The notes under the pieces were generated by a model, which worked only from the letters and a program-made list of their open reading frames with translations, made no database searches and was not told the DNA's origin. 38,782 bases of DNA, taken from the NCBI GenBank assembly GCA_013140975.1, contig JABFRV010000181.1, positions 1 through 38,782 on the forward strand. The letters are read 5' to 3'. The stretch is from Saprospiraceae bacterium. Its GTDB lineage: Bacteria; Bacteroidota; Bacteroidia; Chitinophagales; Saprospiraceae. Position 1 is the stretch's first letter. Every line of letters begins with the position of its first letter. Shown here piece after piece: positions 1 through 8,581 of this stretch. The translations under genes were made by a program, and so were the position numbers.

Positions 1-1
1 A

Positions 2-2290
2 TTTATAACATATTCAATTGAATCAAATTCGCAAATAATAATTACTGAAATAAATTACAATCCACCCGAAACAGGTCAGGACACTTTGGAATACATTGAA
101 TTTCACAATACCAGCTTATCCACAATTAGTATTAAAGATTGGGTAATAAATGATGCTGTAGGAATTGTATTCCCTGATACAACTATTAAAGCAAATGGAT
201 ATTTAGTGATATGCAATAACGCTAATGCATTTGAATCAACCTACGGTTTTAAGGCAATTCAATGGGAAAATGGAGCTTTACTGAATAGTGGTGAATTAAT
301 TAGTCTTAAAGACAACTCCGGAACAATAATTGATAGTGTGCGATTTTCAGACACCAATGGTTGGCCAACAGATCCTGACGGAAATGGCTCCAGCCTAGAA
401 CTCTGCAGAATAACAGTTGATAATTCATTATCTGAATATTGGAAGTCTGCAACAAGATTAATAGGAATTGTTATAAACAGCAAAGAACTTAGAGGTTCTC
501 CCGGCATCGCAAATAATGTTGCGTGTGCAGACGTAACAATTGATGTTATGGATTTTAGTTTTAAACCCGCGAACATTGAAATACTTATTGGACAACATGT
601 TGAGTGGAAAAATATTTCAGGACGACATAACGTAAATGGAAGAACCTTAACATTCCCAAACAATCCAGAAGATTTTTATAGCGGCACTCCAATGACTGGT
701 AACTGGACATATATAAAAAGATTTGACAAGGAAGGCAATTACGATTATCGTGATGATCTTAATACTTCATCAATGACGGGTAAAATTAAAGTTAAGAAAT
801 TGGATCCACTTTTTCCAACATATCCAGTCGGGCTTATAACTACTGTCAAATCAGATGGCGTAGCGGATTCATTAAATGTCAGATGCTCGCTGGAAGGCAT
901 TGTACATGGAATTAATTTCAGACCTTCAGGTTTACAATTTACACTCATGGATGATTTTTCTGATGGAATTAACGTATTTAGCACATCAACAAATTTAGGG
1001 TATACTGTAACAGAAGGCGATAAAATTCGTGTAAAAGGTATCATTGCCCAATTCAATGGCTTGTTAGAAATAATACCGGATAGCCTAACTATACTTGCAA
1101 CAAATCAACAATTAAAAAATATTATAAATGTTACGGCTTTAAATGAGAACACTGAATCGCAATTTATCCGAATTCGTAATGTGTCCCTTTTAAACCCCGT
1201 CCAATGGACAAAAAATCCAATTGGATTTACAGTTAAAGTTACAGATGGTACAAACAACTTTGATGTACGCATAGATAATGACTGTGATTTAGTCAGCAAA
1301 GATGCCCCGGCAGGGAAATTTGATATAACAGGAATTGGATACCAAAATGATGGAACTTCTCCCTTCACAGAGGGATACTTATTATATCCAAGATATACAT
1401 CAGATATAAATCCGTATATACCTTCCAATAAATTTTACCAAAAACTGGATATTTCTAAAGCAAGATCAATCAAGACCAGTGGAGAATTAGATTCCTTGAA
1501 TGTACGTTGCGAATTGCGCGGGATTGTCTATGGTATTGATTACGATGGCGGTCCAGGTCTGCAGTTTACTATAATTGACAACACAGCTGGAATCACTGTT
1601 TTTAACACGGGTAAAATCTTAAATTATAAGCCCACAGAAGGTGATGAAATTATTGTTCAGGGAAGAATTGATCAATTTAATGGTCAGGCTGAAATACTTC
1701 CGGATACAATTATACTTGTGAAAGAAAAAAATACTTTGAAAAATCCACGAACAGTTAATTTATTGGATGAATCGACCGAATCCGATCTCATCAGATTGGT
1801 TGATTACACTATTTCTGATATCTCTGAATGGAAGGGTAACGGTTCATCTTTTAATGTTAGAATTATCAATGGTATGAACAATTACATCATGAGAATCGAT
1901 GACAATACAGATTTAAGCAATACAATGCCCGGAGGTAATAAAGTAACTGTCATCGGACTTGGAAATCAATTTGATCAATCTTTGCCGTATACAGAAGGTT
2001 ACCAAATCTGGCCAAGATATAAATCAGATGTTAGTTTCACTACGGACATTGATAACGAATCAGTTCAAAAAGATTTAGCGATTATTCCAAATCCATCGCA
2101 GAATTATTTTACAATACTGAATGAAAAGCACAGGTATTCAAATATTGAAATCTACAATACGGATGGAATTCTTTGTGATACGCAAGTTTATCAGAAAACA
2201 ATTTCGCATACATTGAAACCAGGATTGTACTTTCTCCGTTTATTGCATGAAAATGGACACGACACAATCAAATTCCTTACCCAGCCATAA
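2..2290 (+). CDS. Secreted lamin-tail-domain protein with OB-like repeats and T9SS sorting tail (5' partial)
   Basis: The reading frame is open from base 2, so the true start lies upstream of the window. A TTG at 86 is not the start, because the lamin-tail strand IIITEINYNPPE is encoded before it (about 35-70). Domains in order: lamin-tail domain (about 35-510); cupredoxin-like domain (about 530-795); two homologous OB-fold-like modules (about 830-1420 and 1460-2030), each holding a repeated pattern like DSLNVRCxLxGIVxGI followed by EGDxIxVxGxIxQFNG; and a T9SS type A sorting domain (about 2060-2290, with IPNPS and a final KFLTQP). The cupredoxin-like part keeps one His and a late Met but lacks the usual Cys and second His, so copper binding is doubtful. 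The protein should be exported through the outer membrane and anchored or released by T9SS. Substrate and partner are unknown. The 3' end overlaps the patatin gene by 44 bp. Confidence 0.85.
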   Translation, partial: FITYSIESNSQIIITEINYNPPETGQDTLEYIEFHNTSLSTISIKDWVINDAVGIVFPDTTIKANGYLVICNNANAFESTYGFKAIQWENGALLNSGELISLKDNSGTIIDSVRFSDTNGWPTDPDGNGSSLELCRITVDNSLSEYWKSATRLIGIVINSKELRGSPGIANNVACADVTIDVMDFSFKPANIEILIGQHVEWKNISGRHNVNGRTLTFPNNPEDFYSGTPMTGNWTYIKRFDKEGNYDYRDDLNTSSMTGKIKVKKLDPLFPTYPVGLITTVKSDGVADSLNVRCSLEGIVHGINFRPSGLQFTLMDDFSDGINVFSTSTNLGYTVTEGDKIRVKGIIAQFNGLLEIIPDSLTILATNQQLKNIINVTALNENTESQFIRIRNVSLLNPVQWTKNPIGFTVKVTDGTNNFDVRIDNDCDLVSKDAPAGKFDITGIGYQNDGTSPFTEGYLLYPRYTSDINPYIPSNKFYQKLDISKARSIKTSGELDSLNVRCELRGIVYGIDYDGGPGLQFTIIDNTAGITVFNTGKILNYKPTEGDEIIVQGRIDQFNGQAEILPDTIILVKEKNTLKNPRTVNLLDESTESDLIRLVDYTISDISEWKGNGSSFNVRIINGMNNYIMRIDDNTDLSNTMPGGNKVTVIGLGNQFDQSLPYTEGYQIWPRYKSDVSFTTDIDNESVQKDLAIIPNPSQNYFTILNEKHRYSNIEIYNTDGILCDTQVYQKTISHTLKPGLYFLRLLHENGHDTIKFLTQP

Positions 2291-3062
2291 GAAAAAAATT
2301 GGTCTTTGCCTTTCAGGAGGCGGTGCAAGAGGAGCATTCCATATTGGCGTTTTACAAGCTCTGGATGAATTTAATATTGTGCCCACCTTGGTTTCCGGAA
2401 CCAGTGCCGGAGCATTAACAGGAAGTTTATACTGTGCCGGAGTCAAACCAGCTGAGTTACTTAAAATATCAACAAGTACCAAGTGGTATCATTTTATTGG
2501 CCCACACGTTCCCAATAACGGGTTAGTTGATTTCAAATTTTTACAGCAATTATTAAATAAATATATCCCTCATAACAGTTTTGAAAAATTAAAAATTCCA
2601 TTCATTGCGACCGCCACAAATCTTCAAACAGGTTTTTTAGAATACTTTTCTTCCGGGCCAATATATGAACCTGTTATTGCTTCTTGTGCAGTACCTATTG
2701 TTTTTAAACCTGTAATTATAAATGGCATGAAGTATTTAGATGGTGGAATTACCATGAATCTACCGGCACAAATTCTTAGGCAGGATTGTGATTATATTAT
2801 CGGTAGCAATCTAATACCTCATAATAGTCTTAAAGCTGAAGTATTAAATAGCTATAATAGCATATTAACAAGAGTGTTGGAAATTAATTTATTCAATAAC
2901 ATTAAACAACAACTACCCTTCGTGGACTTATTAATAGAGTCTGAAGCTATTTCCGAGTTCAGCAGATTTGATCTTAATAATGCTGAGAAATTATTCAAAC
3001 TAGGTCATAAAACCGCTTTAGAAAAATTGGAATTCGTTTTTAATTCCAATATCTATATCTAA
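2247..3062 (+). CDS. Patatin-like phospholipase
   Basis: This 271-residue protein is a cytoplasmic or peripheral serine lipid acyl hydrolase of the patatin family. The oxyanion-hole motif GGGARG is at residues 24-29, the nucleophile elbow GTSAG at 51-55 (Ser53), and the second dyad residue Asp165 in DGG (165-167). No signal peptide, beta-barrel or POTRA domain is present, so this is a short stand-alone form rather than a PlpD-type autotransporter. The ATG at 2247 overlaps the upstream secreted-protein gene by 44 bp in a different frame; the ATG at 2253 would also serve and shorten the product by two residues. The overlap hints at translational coupling. The lipid substrate cannot be told from sequence. 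Confidence 0.9.
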   Translation: MKMDTTQSNSLPSHKKKIGLCLSGGGARGAFHIGVLQALDEFNIVPTLVSGTSAGALTGSLYCAGVKPAELLKISTSTKWYHFIGPHVPNNGLVDFKFLQQLLNKYIPHNSFEKLKIPFIATATNLQTGFLEYFSSGPIYEPVIASCAVPIVFKPVIINGMKYLDGGITMNLPAQILRQDCDYIIGSNLIPHNSLKAEVLNSYNSILTRVLEINLFNNIKQQLPFVDLLIESEAISEFSRFDLNNAEKLFKLGHKTALEKLEFVFNSNIYI

Positions 3063-3372
3063 TAGGTCATTTTGACAATGCAAGAATCACTTCAATTTAT
3101 TTATGTGCACATTAAGTTGGTAATATTTCTAAAAAAAATGCTTTTTTTAAAAAAGTTACTTTTTCTTGACTGTAAAAATAATTGAGTAGCAAAACAAAAT
3201 AAACATTAGAATGCCAAAGCTATGAAAGATTGATTTAGAATTTTTAAATAGATATCCAAGTAAAGAGTATTGGAAAAAGTAGCAAAGACAAATTTTCAAT
3301 ATCCATATAATGATTGTTACTCTGTCTTAATTTAGAACAAAAATTTACATACCTGGATGCTTCAATAATAAC
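3063..3372. other. Intergenic region between convergent genes
   Basis: About 310 bp separate the patatin gene from the converging phosphoribosyltransferase gene. The stretch is strongly AT-rich with long A and T runs. I see no credible coding frame, tRNA or conserved RNA in it; the only structure noted is the A/T hairpin at 3131-3148. Confidence 0.5.
3131..3148 (+). terminator. A/T hairpin, possible terminator of the patatin transcript
   Basis: A run of A (3131-3138) is followed by TGC and a run of seven T (3142-3148), forming an A:T stem whose 3' arm is itself a T tract, about 70 bp after the patatin stop. The stem has no G:C pairs, so it is a weak candidate only. Confidence 0.25.
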
Positions 3373-3867
3373 TTAAAACATTTGTGCTTCTAAAGGTTTA
3401 TTCTTATTGAAAATCACTTCAATATTTTGTTTTACAGTCGTAGCAAGGCGAACTCCAACGTATTCTACACTAATAGGATAGGATTTATGCATTCTTTCAA
3501 CTAAAACACAGGTTTCAAGTTTCTTTGTCAAAACCTTTAAAAAAGCTTGCAGCGCAAAAAAGAGCGTTCTTCCCGAATTAGCAACATCATCAATTACTAC
3601 AACATTGCTATCGTTAAACTTCTGAACAGGTATATCAATATTCACTTCTGATTCTATGGGTTGAGCTGGATTCAGTCTCAGGCGACAGACGCTAACATTG
3701 GTATGTCCCATTTTTTCAATGGTTTTTTGAAGAATTAAGGCCAGATCATACCCTTTATTATTGATACCAGCCAGTATCAGGCTACCGGATTCAGCGTGGC
3801 ATTCATATATCTCTGAAGCCATACGCCTAATTTTATTTTCAATTTGTTGCTGATTTAGAATAACCAT
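3373..3867 (-). CDS. PyrR-like phosphoribosyltransferase family protein
   Basis: This 164-residue protein has the type I phosphoribosyltransferase fold. The PRPP-binding signature VVVIDDVANSGRT lies at residues 89-101, with the two acidic residues Asp93-Asp94 that normally contact the ribose. Length and the N-terminal region resemble PyrR/uracil phosphoribosyltransferase-like proteins. Family members either transfer phosphoribose to a base or bind pyr mRNA; which applies here cannot be read from the sequence, and no pyrimidine genes are adjacent. The gene converges on the patatin gene and diverges from the membrane Fe-S protein gene, with 62 bp between their starts. Confidence 0.8.
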   Translation of the reverse strand: MVILNQQQIENKIRRMASEIYECHAESGSLILAGINNKGYDLALILQKTIEKMGHTNVSVCRLRLNPAQPIESEVNIDIPVQKFNDSNVVVIDDVANSGRTLFFALQAFLKVLTKKLETCVLVERMHKSYPISVEYVGVRLATTVKQNIEVIFNKNKPLEAQMF

Positions 3868-3911
3868 TTCAAATAGGGACTTAATTTTAAGCCTTAAACC
3901 GAGGTAAGCCG

Positions 3912-3939
3912 CAAAAATAAAACAATGTTATGATTCCAA
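3912..3939 (-). promoter_or_regulatory. Candidate Bacteroidota-type promoter for the phosphoribosyltransferase gene
   Basis: Read on the minus strand, TATTTTTG (3912-3919) fits the -7 consensus TAnnTTTG. A TTG lies 17 bp further upstream (3937-3939), at the short end of the usual spacing. The start codon is 44 bp downstream. The element overlaps the first codons of the divergent gene at 3930, which lowers confidence. Confidence 0.35.
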
Positions 3940-5231
3940 TTCTGATCTTTTGCATTATTAGCTTTTTCGTCTTTAGAACGGGATTTAATCGTTTTTCAAG
4001 GATTTACAAAAATATTCAACTTGGAAAGGCAGAAGACCTGTCAGGCTCTGTCGGATTGCGTTGGAAAAATATGCTCCTCTTCGCACTGGGACAAAAGAAA
4101 ATGTTTGAACGCCCCATTGTCGGAATTTTTCATTTTTTTATTTATGCTGCATTTCTATTAACCCAAATTGAGTTATTGGAAATTATTTTCGATGGAATTA
4201 GTGGAAAGCATAGAATATTTGCCAATTCGCTGAAACCGTTTTATGGCATACTTCTAAACGTTATTGAAATTTTATCCCTGTTGGCTTTTATTGCTACATT
4301 AATCTTTCTGTACCGAAGAAACATTGCAAAGATATTGCGTTTTCAAAATCCTGAACTTAAGGGCTGGCCATCACTGGATGCCAATTTAATATTGTTAGGT
4401 GAGATTTTACTTATCATCGGAATATTTACGATGAATAGTGCAGACGGACAATTACAAATTTTAGATCCCCTCCACTATCCAGATACTGGTAAATTATTTA
4501 TTAGCAATTTCATAACCGTTAATTTGTCAGAACTCCCCAAAGACTTATTGGTATTTTTAGAACGTTCGGGTTGGTGGTTACATTTAATGGTAATCTACTT
4601 TTTTATCATTTACTTACCGTATTCTAAGCATCTGCACATTTTTCTTGCTTTTCCAAATAGTTATTTCAGCGACCTCACTCCGCGTGGTCAAATGTCAAAC
4701 ATTCCTGAAATTGAAAATGAAGTAAAAATCATGATGGGCCTTCAAGGCAAAACCATCGAAAATCCTTCTGAGAGTTTTGGCGCCAAGGACATACACCAAT
4801 TAAGTTGGAAAACATTACTGGAAGCATATAGCTGCACTGAATGTGGAAGATGCACTTCCGCTTGTCCCGCGAATATAACTGGCAAAAAACTGAGCCCTCG
4901 AAAAATAGTAATGGATATTCGGGATAGACTTGAGGAAGTTGGAAAAGAAATTGAATCCAATAAATCTTTTAATATTCAGGAAGACTCTCGATCACTTTTT
5001 GATAGAATTAGTAAGGAAGAAATTTATGCATGTACTTCTTGCAATGCGTGTGTGGAGGCCTGCCCTGTCTTGATAAATCCATTAAAGCCAATTCTAGAAT
5101 TAAGAAGATATGATATCTTAATGAATTCATCTGGTCCCTCAGAATGGCTACCAATGTTTAATAGCCTTGAAAATAATCAAGCAGTATGGACAATGTCAGA
5201 ACCTAGAGAAGCATGGATTGATAAAAAATAA
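3930..5231 (+). CDS. Membrane (Fe-S)-binding protein, HdrC/NarI-like plus dicluster ferredoxin
   Basis: This 433-residue protein is a likely membrane electron-transfer subunit. The N-terminal half has about five hydrophobic segments (roughly residues 1-20, 62-88, 104-128, 150-170, 215-242) with His68, His218, His234 and His236 in or near them, possible haem b ligands as in NarI-type subunits. The C-terminal half has two 4Fe-4S motifs: Cys302, 305, 308, 312, and Cys368, 371, 374, 378, each followed by Pro. This architecture is the heterodisulfide-reductase-like (Fe-S)-binding protein common in Bacteroidota, normally partnered by a CCG-domain protein, here encoded at 6302. It probably passes electrons between quinones and a cytoplasmic partner. 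Physiological donor and acceptor are unknown. Confidence 0.85.
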   Translation: MIPILIFCIISFFVFRTGFNRFSRIYKNIQLGKAEDLSGSVGLRWKNMLLFALGQKKMFERPIVGIFHFFIYAAFLLTQIELLEIIFDGISGKHRIFANSLKPFYGILLNVIEILSLLAFIATLIFLYRRNIAKILRFQNPELKGWPSLDANLILLGEILLIIGIFTMNSADGQLQILDPLHYPDTGKLFISNFITVNLSELPKDLLVFLERSGWWLHLMVIYFFIIYLPYSKHLHIFLAFPNSYFSDLTPRGQMSNIPEIENEVKIMMGLQGKTIENPSESFGAKDIHQLSWKTLLEAYSCTECGRCTSACPANITGKKLSPRKIVMDIRDRLEEVGKEIESNKSFNIQEDSRSLFDRISKEEIYACTSCNACVEACPVLINPLKPILELRRYDILMNSSGPSEWLPMFNSLENNQAVWTMSEPREAWIDKK

Positions 5232-5321
5232 TGAACCCACAAAAAAAAATAATTGGCTACACGATTATGAAAACAGGCTTGCTAATTCATTCACACTTTA
5301 CTTTATCTAAACTTTAATCTA

Positions 5322-6299
5322 ATGAAAAGAATATTTTACTTGTGCTTATTTCTAACATCATTACAATCACAACATACATTTTCAATTGTTGCTGTAGATA
5401 CAATTACAGGCGAAGTTGGATCAGCAGGCGCAACCTGCCTTTCCATCAATAGAGAAGGATATGAAGCCTTAATCATTTCGAAACTTCATCCAGGCATAGG
5501 CGCAATTCATACGCAATCTTATTGGAATTCCTTTAATCAAGACGTTGCAAGTGAAATGATGCTCGCAGGAATGAATTCACAAGAGATTATTGATAATCTT
5601 GTTCAATTCGATGTCGACAATAATCCATCTATCAGGCAATACGGAATTGTTCATTTAAATAAAAACAAGCAACCTGATGCAGCAGCTTACACTGGAGACA
5701 ATTGTCTCAGCGAAAAAAAGCACAAGGAGGGAAGATTTTATTCAATACAAGGGAATATACTATTAGGTGAATATATTATTGATTCAATGGAATCCAGATT
5801 CCTAAGATCCAATGGAACATTAGCAAACAGACTAATGGAATCCATGAAAGGTGCATTGGTTGCAGGAGCAGATGCCAGATGCCTTCCTGAAGGAATATCT
5901 TCCCGCTCTTCATTCTTAAGAGTTGCCAAGCCTAATGATTCACTGAAATATTTTCTGGACATTCATGTACCTTCAACCCGTGCGAAAATCGATCCGATAG
6001 ATTCACTTGAAACTCTTTATAAAAAATGGTTAAAGACACAATCCATCGTAGTTAATAAAGAAAGTGATATATGGGTTCATTATTTTCCACAAGAAAAAGT
6101 ATTTCAAATCTATGGTCTTCAAAATCCACAAACAATCACATTTTCATTATTCAATTTAGATGGAAGAGAATTCTCAGAAATAGTTCGTTTAACTGAAGAC
6201 AAATTCAAACTTAAAGCCGAACCCTTAGCTGGTATTTACATTCTTCGGATAATTGATGATCTTAATAAAATATTGGTGAAAAAAATTCTAATTCCTTAA
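5322..6299 (+). CDS. Secreted DUF1028 protein with T9SS sorting tail
   Basis: The first 17 or so residues form a signal peptide (hydrophobic stretch ending SLQSQ). The mature part opens directly with the DUF1028 core, TFSIVAVDTITGEVGSAG, which continues to about residue 235. DUF1028 proteins are structurally linked to Ntn-hydrolases, but their substrate is not established. The last 80 or so residues (from about 245) look like a T9SS type A sorting domain, with FSLFNLDGRE and an ending KKILIP. The gene begins 90 bp after the membrane Fe-S gene and ends 2 bp before the CCG-domain gene, so it interrupts a pair that is usually contiguous. It is probably cotranscribed with them, although its product acts outside the cell. 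Confidence 0.8.
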   Translation: MKRIFYLCLFLTSLQSQHTFSIVAVDTITGEVGSAGATCLSINREGYEALIISKLHPGIGAIHTQSYWNSFNQDVASEMMLAGMNSQEIIDNLVQFDVDNNPSIRQYGIVHLNKNKQPDAAAYTGDNCLSEKKHKEGRFYSIQGNILLGEYIIDSMESRFLRSNGTLANRLMESMKGALVAGADARCLPEGISSRSSFLRVAKPNDSLKYFLDIHVPSTRAKIDPIDSLETLYKKWLKTQSIVVNKESDIWVHYFPQEKVFQIYGLQNPQTITFSLFNLDGREFSEIVRLTEDKFKLKAEPLAGIYILRIIDDLNKILVKKILIP

Positions 6300-6301
6300 T
6301 T

Positions 6302-7069
6302 ATGCAAATACCGATCTTAAGTCAATTACATGCTCAGGGAATTGCCCCTGAAATATTATTTTGGGTAGGATGCTCAGGCTCCTATGACGCGAGAGCCCAA
6401 AAAGTTTCCCGTTCGTTTGCTGAAATTCTTAACATTGCTGGTATTTCCTTTGCGATCTTAGGAAATGAAGAAAAGTGCACCGGGGATCCGGCAAGAAGAG
6501 CAGGAAATGAGTTTATGTTTCAAATGCTCGCCACACAAAATATTGAAACATTGAATATGTATGGCGTCAAAAAAATAGTATGTACTTGCCCACATTGTTT
6601 TAATACATTAAAAAATGAATATCCCGAGTTGGGAGGCAATTACGAAGTAATGCATCACAGTCAATTTCTTCAAGAACTCCTACGTGATGGTAAAATTAAA
6701 ATACAAACAGAAAAAGAAGCTGTAAGTTATCATGACTCTTGTTACTTAGGAAGGGTCAATGATATTTATGAGGCGCCAAGAAGCACAATCGAAGCATTAC
6801 AAGTTGAAATTAAGGAAATGAAACGATCCCGTAAAAACGGATTATGCTGTGGTGCGGGCGGCGCTCAAATGTTTAAGGAAGAAGAAAATGGTGATAAAAG
6901 AATAAATATTGAACGCATTGATGAAATCCTTGCTAATAATACGAGCAAGGTTGTAGCCAATTGCCCTTTTTGTATAACTATGTTACAAGATGGAATAAAA
7001 GCCAGAGACCAACAAGACAAGATCATGGTGTATGATTTATCCGAACTTATACTAGAAAGAATTGTTTAG
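6302..7069 (+). CDS. CCG-domain (Fe-S)-binding protein, HdrB/LutA-like
   Basis: This 255-residue soluble protein has two cysteine-rich CCG-type regions. The first includes Cys24, Cys59 and CTCPHC (Cys94, 96, 99). The second includes Cys147, the diagnostic CCGAGG (Cys182-Cys183) and CPFC (Cys221, 224). In HdrB-like proteins such cysteines hold an unusual 4Fe-4S cluster used in disulfide or quinone-linked electron transfer. The natural partner is the membrane Fe-S protein at 3930. The ATG follows the DUF1028 stop by only 2 bp, so translation is probably coupled. The actual redox substrate is not known. Confidence 0.88.
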   Translation: MQIPILSQLHAQGIAPEILFWVGCSGSYDARAQKVSRSFAEILNIAGISFAILGNEEKCTGDPARRAGNEFMFQMLATQNIETLNMYGVKKIVCTCPHCFNTLKNEYPELGGNYEVMHHSQFLQELLRDGKIKIQTEKEAVSYHDSCYLGRVNDIYEAPRSTIEALQVEIKEMKRSRKNGLCCGAGGAQMFKEEENGDKRINIERIDEILANNTSKVVANCPFCITMLQDGIKARDQQDKIMVYDLSELILERIV

Positions 7070-7076
7070 AACACAT

Positions 7077-7559
7077 ATGCTTAATTTTATTGCATTTCCC
7101 GAAAATTCTAGAATTTGGATTTATTCATCTGACAGAATTATTTCCGATGATAAAATTCCATATGTTCATAATACGATTCAAGAATTTACGAACTCATGGA
7201 CAAGCCACCAACAAGGTCTTGTTGCCGGAGGAGGAATCTTACATAATTTTTTTATAGTTCTTGTTGTCAATGAGGAGTTGAACACACCGGGTGGATGCTC
7301 AATCGACAAGTCTGTTCATTTTATTCAAGATCTAGGGAAAAAACTACAGGTAGATTTTTTTAATCGAATGATGGTGCATTACATTCAGAATGAAGAAGTA
7401 CATGTGATACATCTTGAAAAAATTTCAGAAGTTTTAAAAGCCGGTGTTATGAATGAAAATACTTTATTCTTCAATTCACTTGTAAGCAACAAGAAAGATT
7501 TTATCAATCAATGGCTAACACCATTAAAGGATTCCTGGATTAACAAATTCCTTGAATAA
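7077..7559 (+). CDS. Small conserved Bacteroidota protein often labelled ABC transporter ATPase
   Basis: I place the start at the ATG at 7077, giving 160 residues and a 7-bp gap after the CCG-domain gene. A TTG at 7062 would add five residues but overlap that gene. The protein resembles, from memory, a short Bacteroidota family with the pattern SRIWIYxSDR near the N-terminus and GCSIDKSVHFIQ in the middle. Databases often call it ABC transporter ATPase, yet there is no Walker A, ABC signature or Walker B motif, so that name is not supported. It lacks a signal peptide and membrane segments. Its position at the end of the Fe-S gene run suggests a supporting role in that electron-transfer module. 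Function is unknown. Confidence 0.75.
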   Translation: MLNFIAFPENSRIWIYSSDRIISDDKIPYVHNTIQEFTNSWTSHQQGLVAGGGILHNFFIVLVVNEELNTPGGCSIDKSVHFIQDLGKKLQVDFFNRMMVHYIQNEEVHVIHLEKISEVLKAGVMNENTLFFNSLVSNKKDFINQWLTPLKDSWINKFLE

Positions 7560-7572
7560 ATTGTAAGTCTAT

Positions 7573-8475
7573 CTACTTACCAGAATTACTCTGATTTTTT
7601 AAACTTTCCAAAACCTCTTCATCTGTCTTACCCAGATTTGAAAGAAGAATTTGTGCATCTTTTGCAAATGGTGATGAAGGATACTTACTTACAAATTCTT
7701 TATAATACTTGGCTGCATTTGCAGAATCCTTTAAAGTACCATCAAAAATAAATCCCTTCATGAATAAAGCCACCGGTGCTTTGTTAGAATTTGGATACTT
7801 CTCAATTATCCAATCATACAATGCGAAAGATTTTTCAAAGGTCTTCAGCGTACTTGACGTTTCTGCAGCTTTAAAAAGATACTCCGAAGCTTGAGGATCT
7901 TTGGGTAACACCATTGCAAATGCCTCGCAAGCATCAACATAAGCCATTGCTTTAGTGTCATCAAATCCTTTTACAGTATCCATAAAAATTGATTGACCTA
8001 TTTCCATTATATAATCTTCCGGAGTAGAAGTTTTTGGCAACTTACTTTTAATCTCAGAAATAAGTGGATCGTTAGGATACGCTTTGATAAGAGAATATGC
8101 TAAAACATCAGCAGTCGTTGACTTATTATTTAAACGTAATAATTCGATCATCCTAACAATATTATTTTTAGAATCTGCTCTTTCGGGATATGATTTTACA
8201 AGATTATTCGTAAAAAGCAATTCATGATCTGTTTTTTTCATTTTAACAGCAGCCTGAGTCGCTTTAAGCAACACCTCTGATATGTCTTTTCCTTTTTCTG
8301 ATGATTGAATAATCTCCAGGTATTTAGATACAAGCTTATTATAATTTTCTTCGTTTGAGTTGGATTCAAATTCTTTTTCCAATCCTGATAATGCGGGATC
8401 ATTAACTTTTGCATTATTCTTACAACTTACTAAGGTGAGGGAGCACACCAAGATTATTAACAAACTCTTAAACAT
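7573..8475 (-). CDS. TPR-containing lipoprotein, BamD/CpoB-like
   Basis: This 300-residue protein has a lipoprotein signal peptide: hydrophobic residues 4-17, then the lipobox LVSC with Cys18 as the acylated residue. The rest is alpha-helical with degenerate tetratricopeptide repeats, clearest near the C-terminus, where a helix pair ending YKEFVSKYPSSPFAKDAQ resembles BamD/CpoB proteins. It probably sits in the periplasm on a membrane lipid anchor and serves as a scaffold in envelope assembly, but no partner gene is adjacent. A promoter is visible just upstream. Its stop lies 13 bp from that of the converging gene at 7077, leaving no room for a separate terminator. Confidence 0.8.
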   Translation of the reverse strand: MFKSLLIILVCSLTLVSCKNNAKVNDPALSGLEKEFESNSNEENYNKLVSKYLEIIQSSEKGKDISEVLLKATQAAVKMKKTDHELLFTNNLVKSYPERADSKNNIVRMIELLRLNNKSTTADVLAYSLIKAYPNDPLISEIKSKLPKTSTPEDYIMEIGQSIFMDTVKGFDDTKAMAYVDACEAFAMVLPKDPQASEYLFKAAETSSTLKTFEKSFALYDWIIEKYPNSNKAPVALFMKGFIFDGTLKDSANAAKYYKEFVSKYPSSPFAKDAQILLSNLGKTDEEVLESLKNQSNSGK

Positions 8476-8490
8476 TTATAAAATTTGACT

Positions 8491-8520
8491 CAAAATTATT
8501 CAATTATTTACTTACAGCAA
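8491..8520 (-). promoter_or_regulatory. Bacteroidota-type promoter for the TPR lipoprotein gene
   Basis: On the minus strand TTG (8518-8520) and TAATTTTG (8491-8498) are separated by 19 bp, matching the Bacteroidota -33/-7 consensus. Transcription would start around 8484-8486, about 10 nt before the ATG at 8475. Confidence 0.6.
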
Positions 8521-8581
8521 GGAAAATTTGGTAATTTAACACAAATTAAACAATAAGGATATTTGTTCGTTACATTCTTTT

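Noticed and set aside
86-2290. TTG at 86 as the start of the lamin-tail protein
   Set aside because: The frame is open to base 2 and the first strand of the lamin-tail domain is encoded before 86, so the gene is cut by the window edge.
3063-3372. Possible small RNA or tRNA in the AT-rich gap
   Set aside because: No cloverleaf, no promoter with a matching terminator and no conserved element could be seen.
7062-7076. TTG at 7062 as start of the small Fe-S-associated protein
   Set aside because: It would overlap the upstream gene, while the ATG at 7077 begins right before the conserved N-terminal region.
8558-8565. GATATTTG before the photolyase gene as a promoter -7 element
   Set aside because: One consensus base is wrong and the nearest upstream TTG is 27 bp away, too far.
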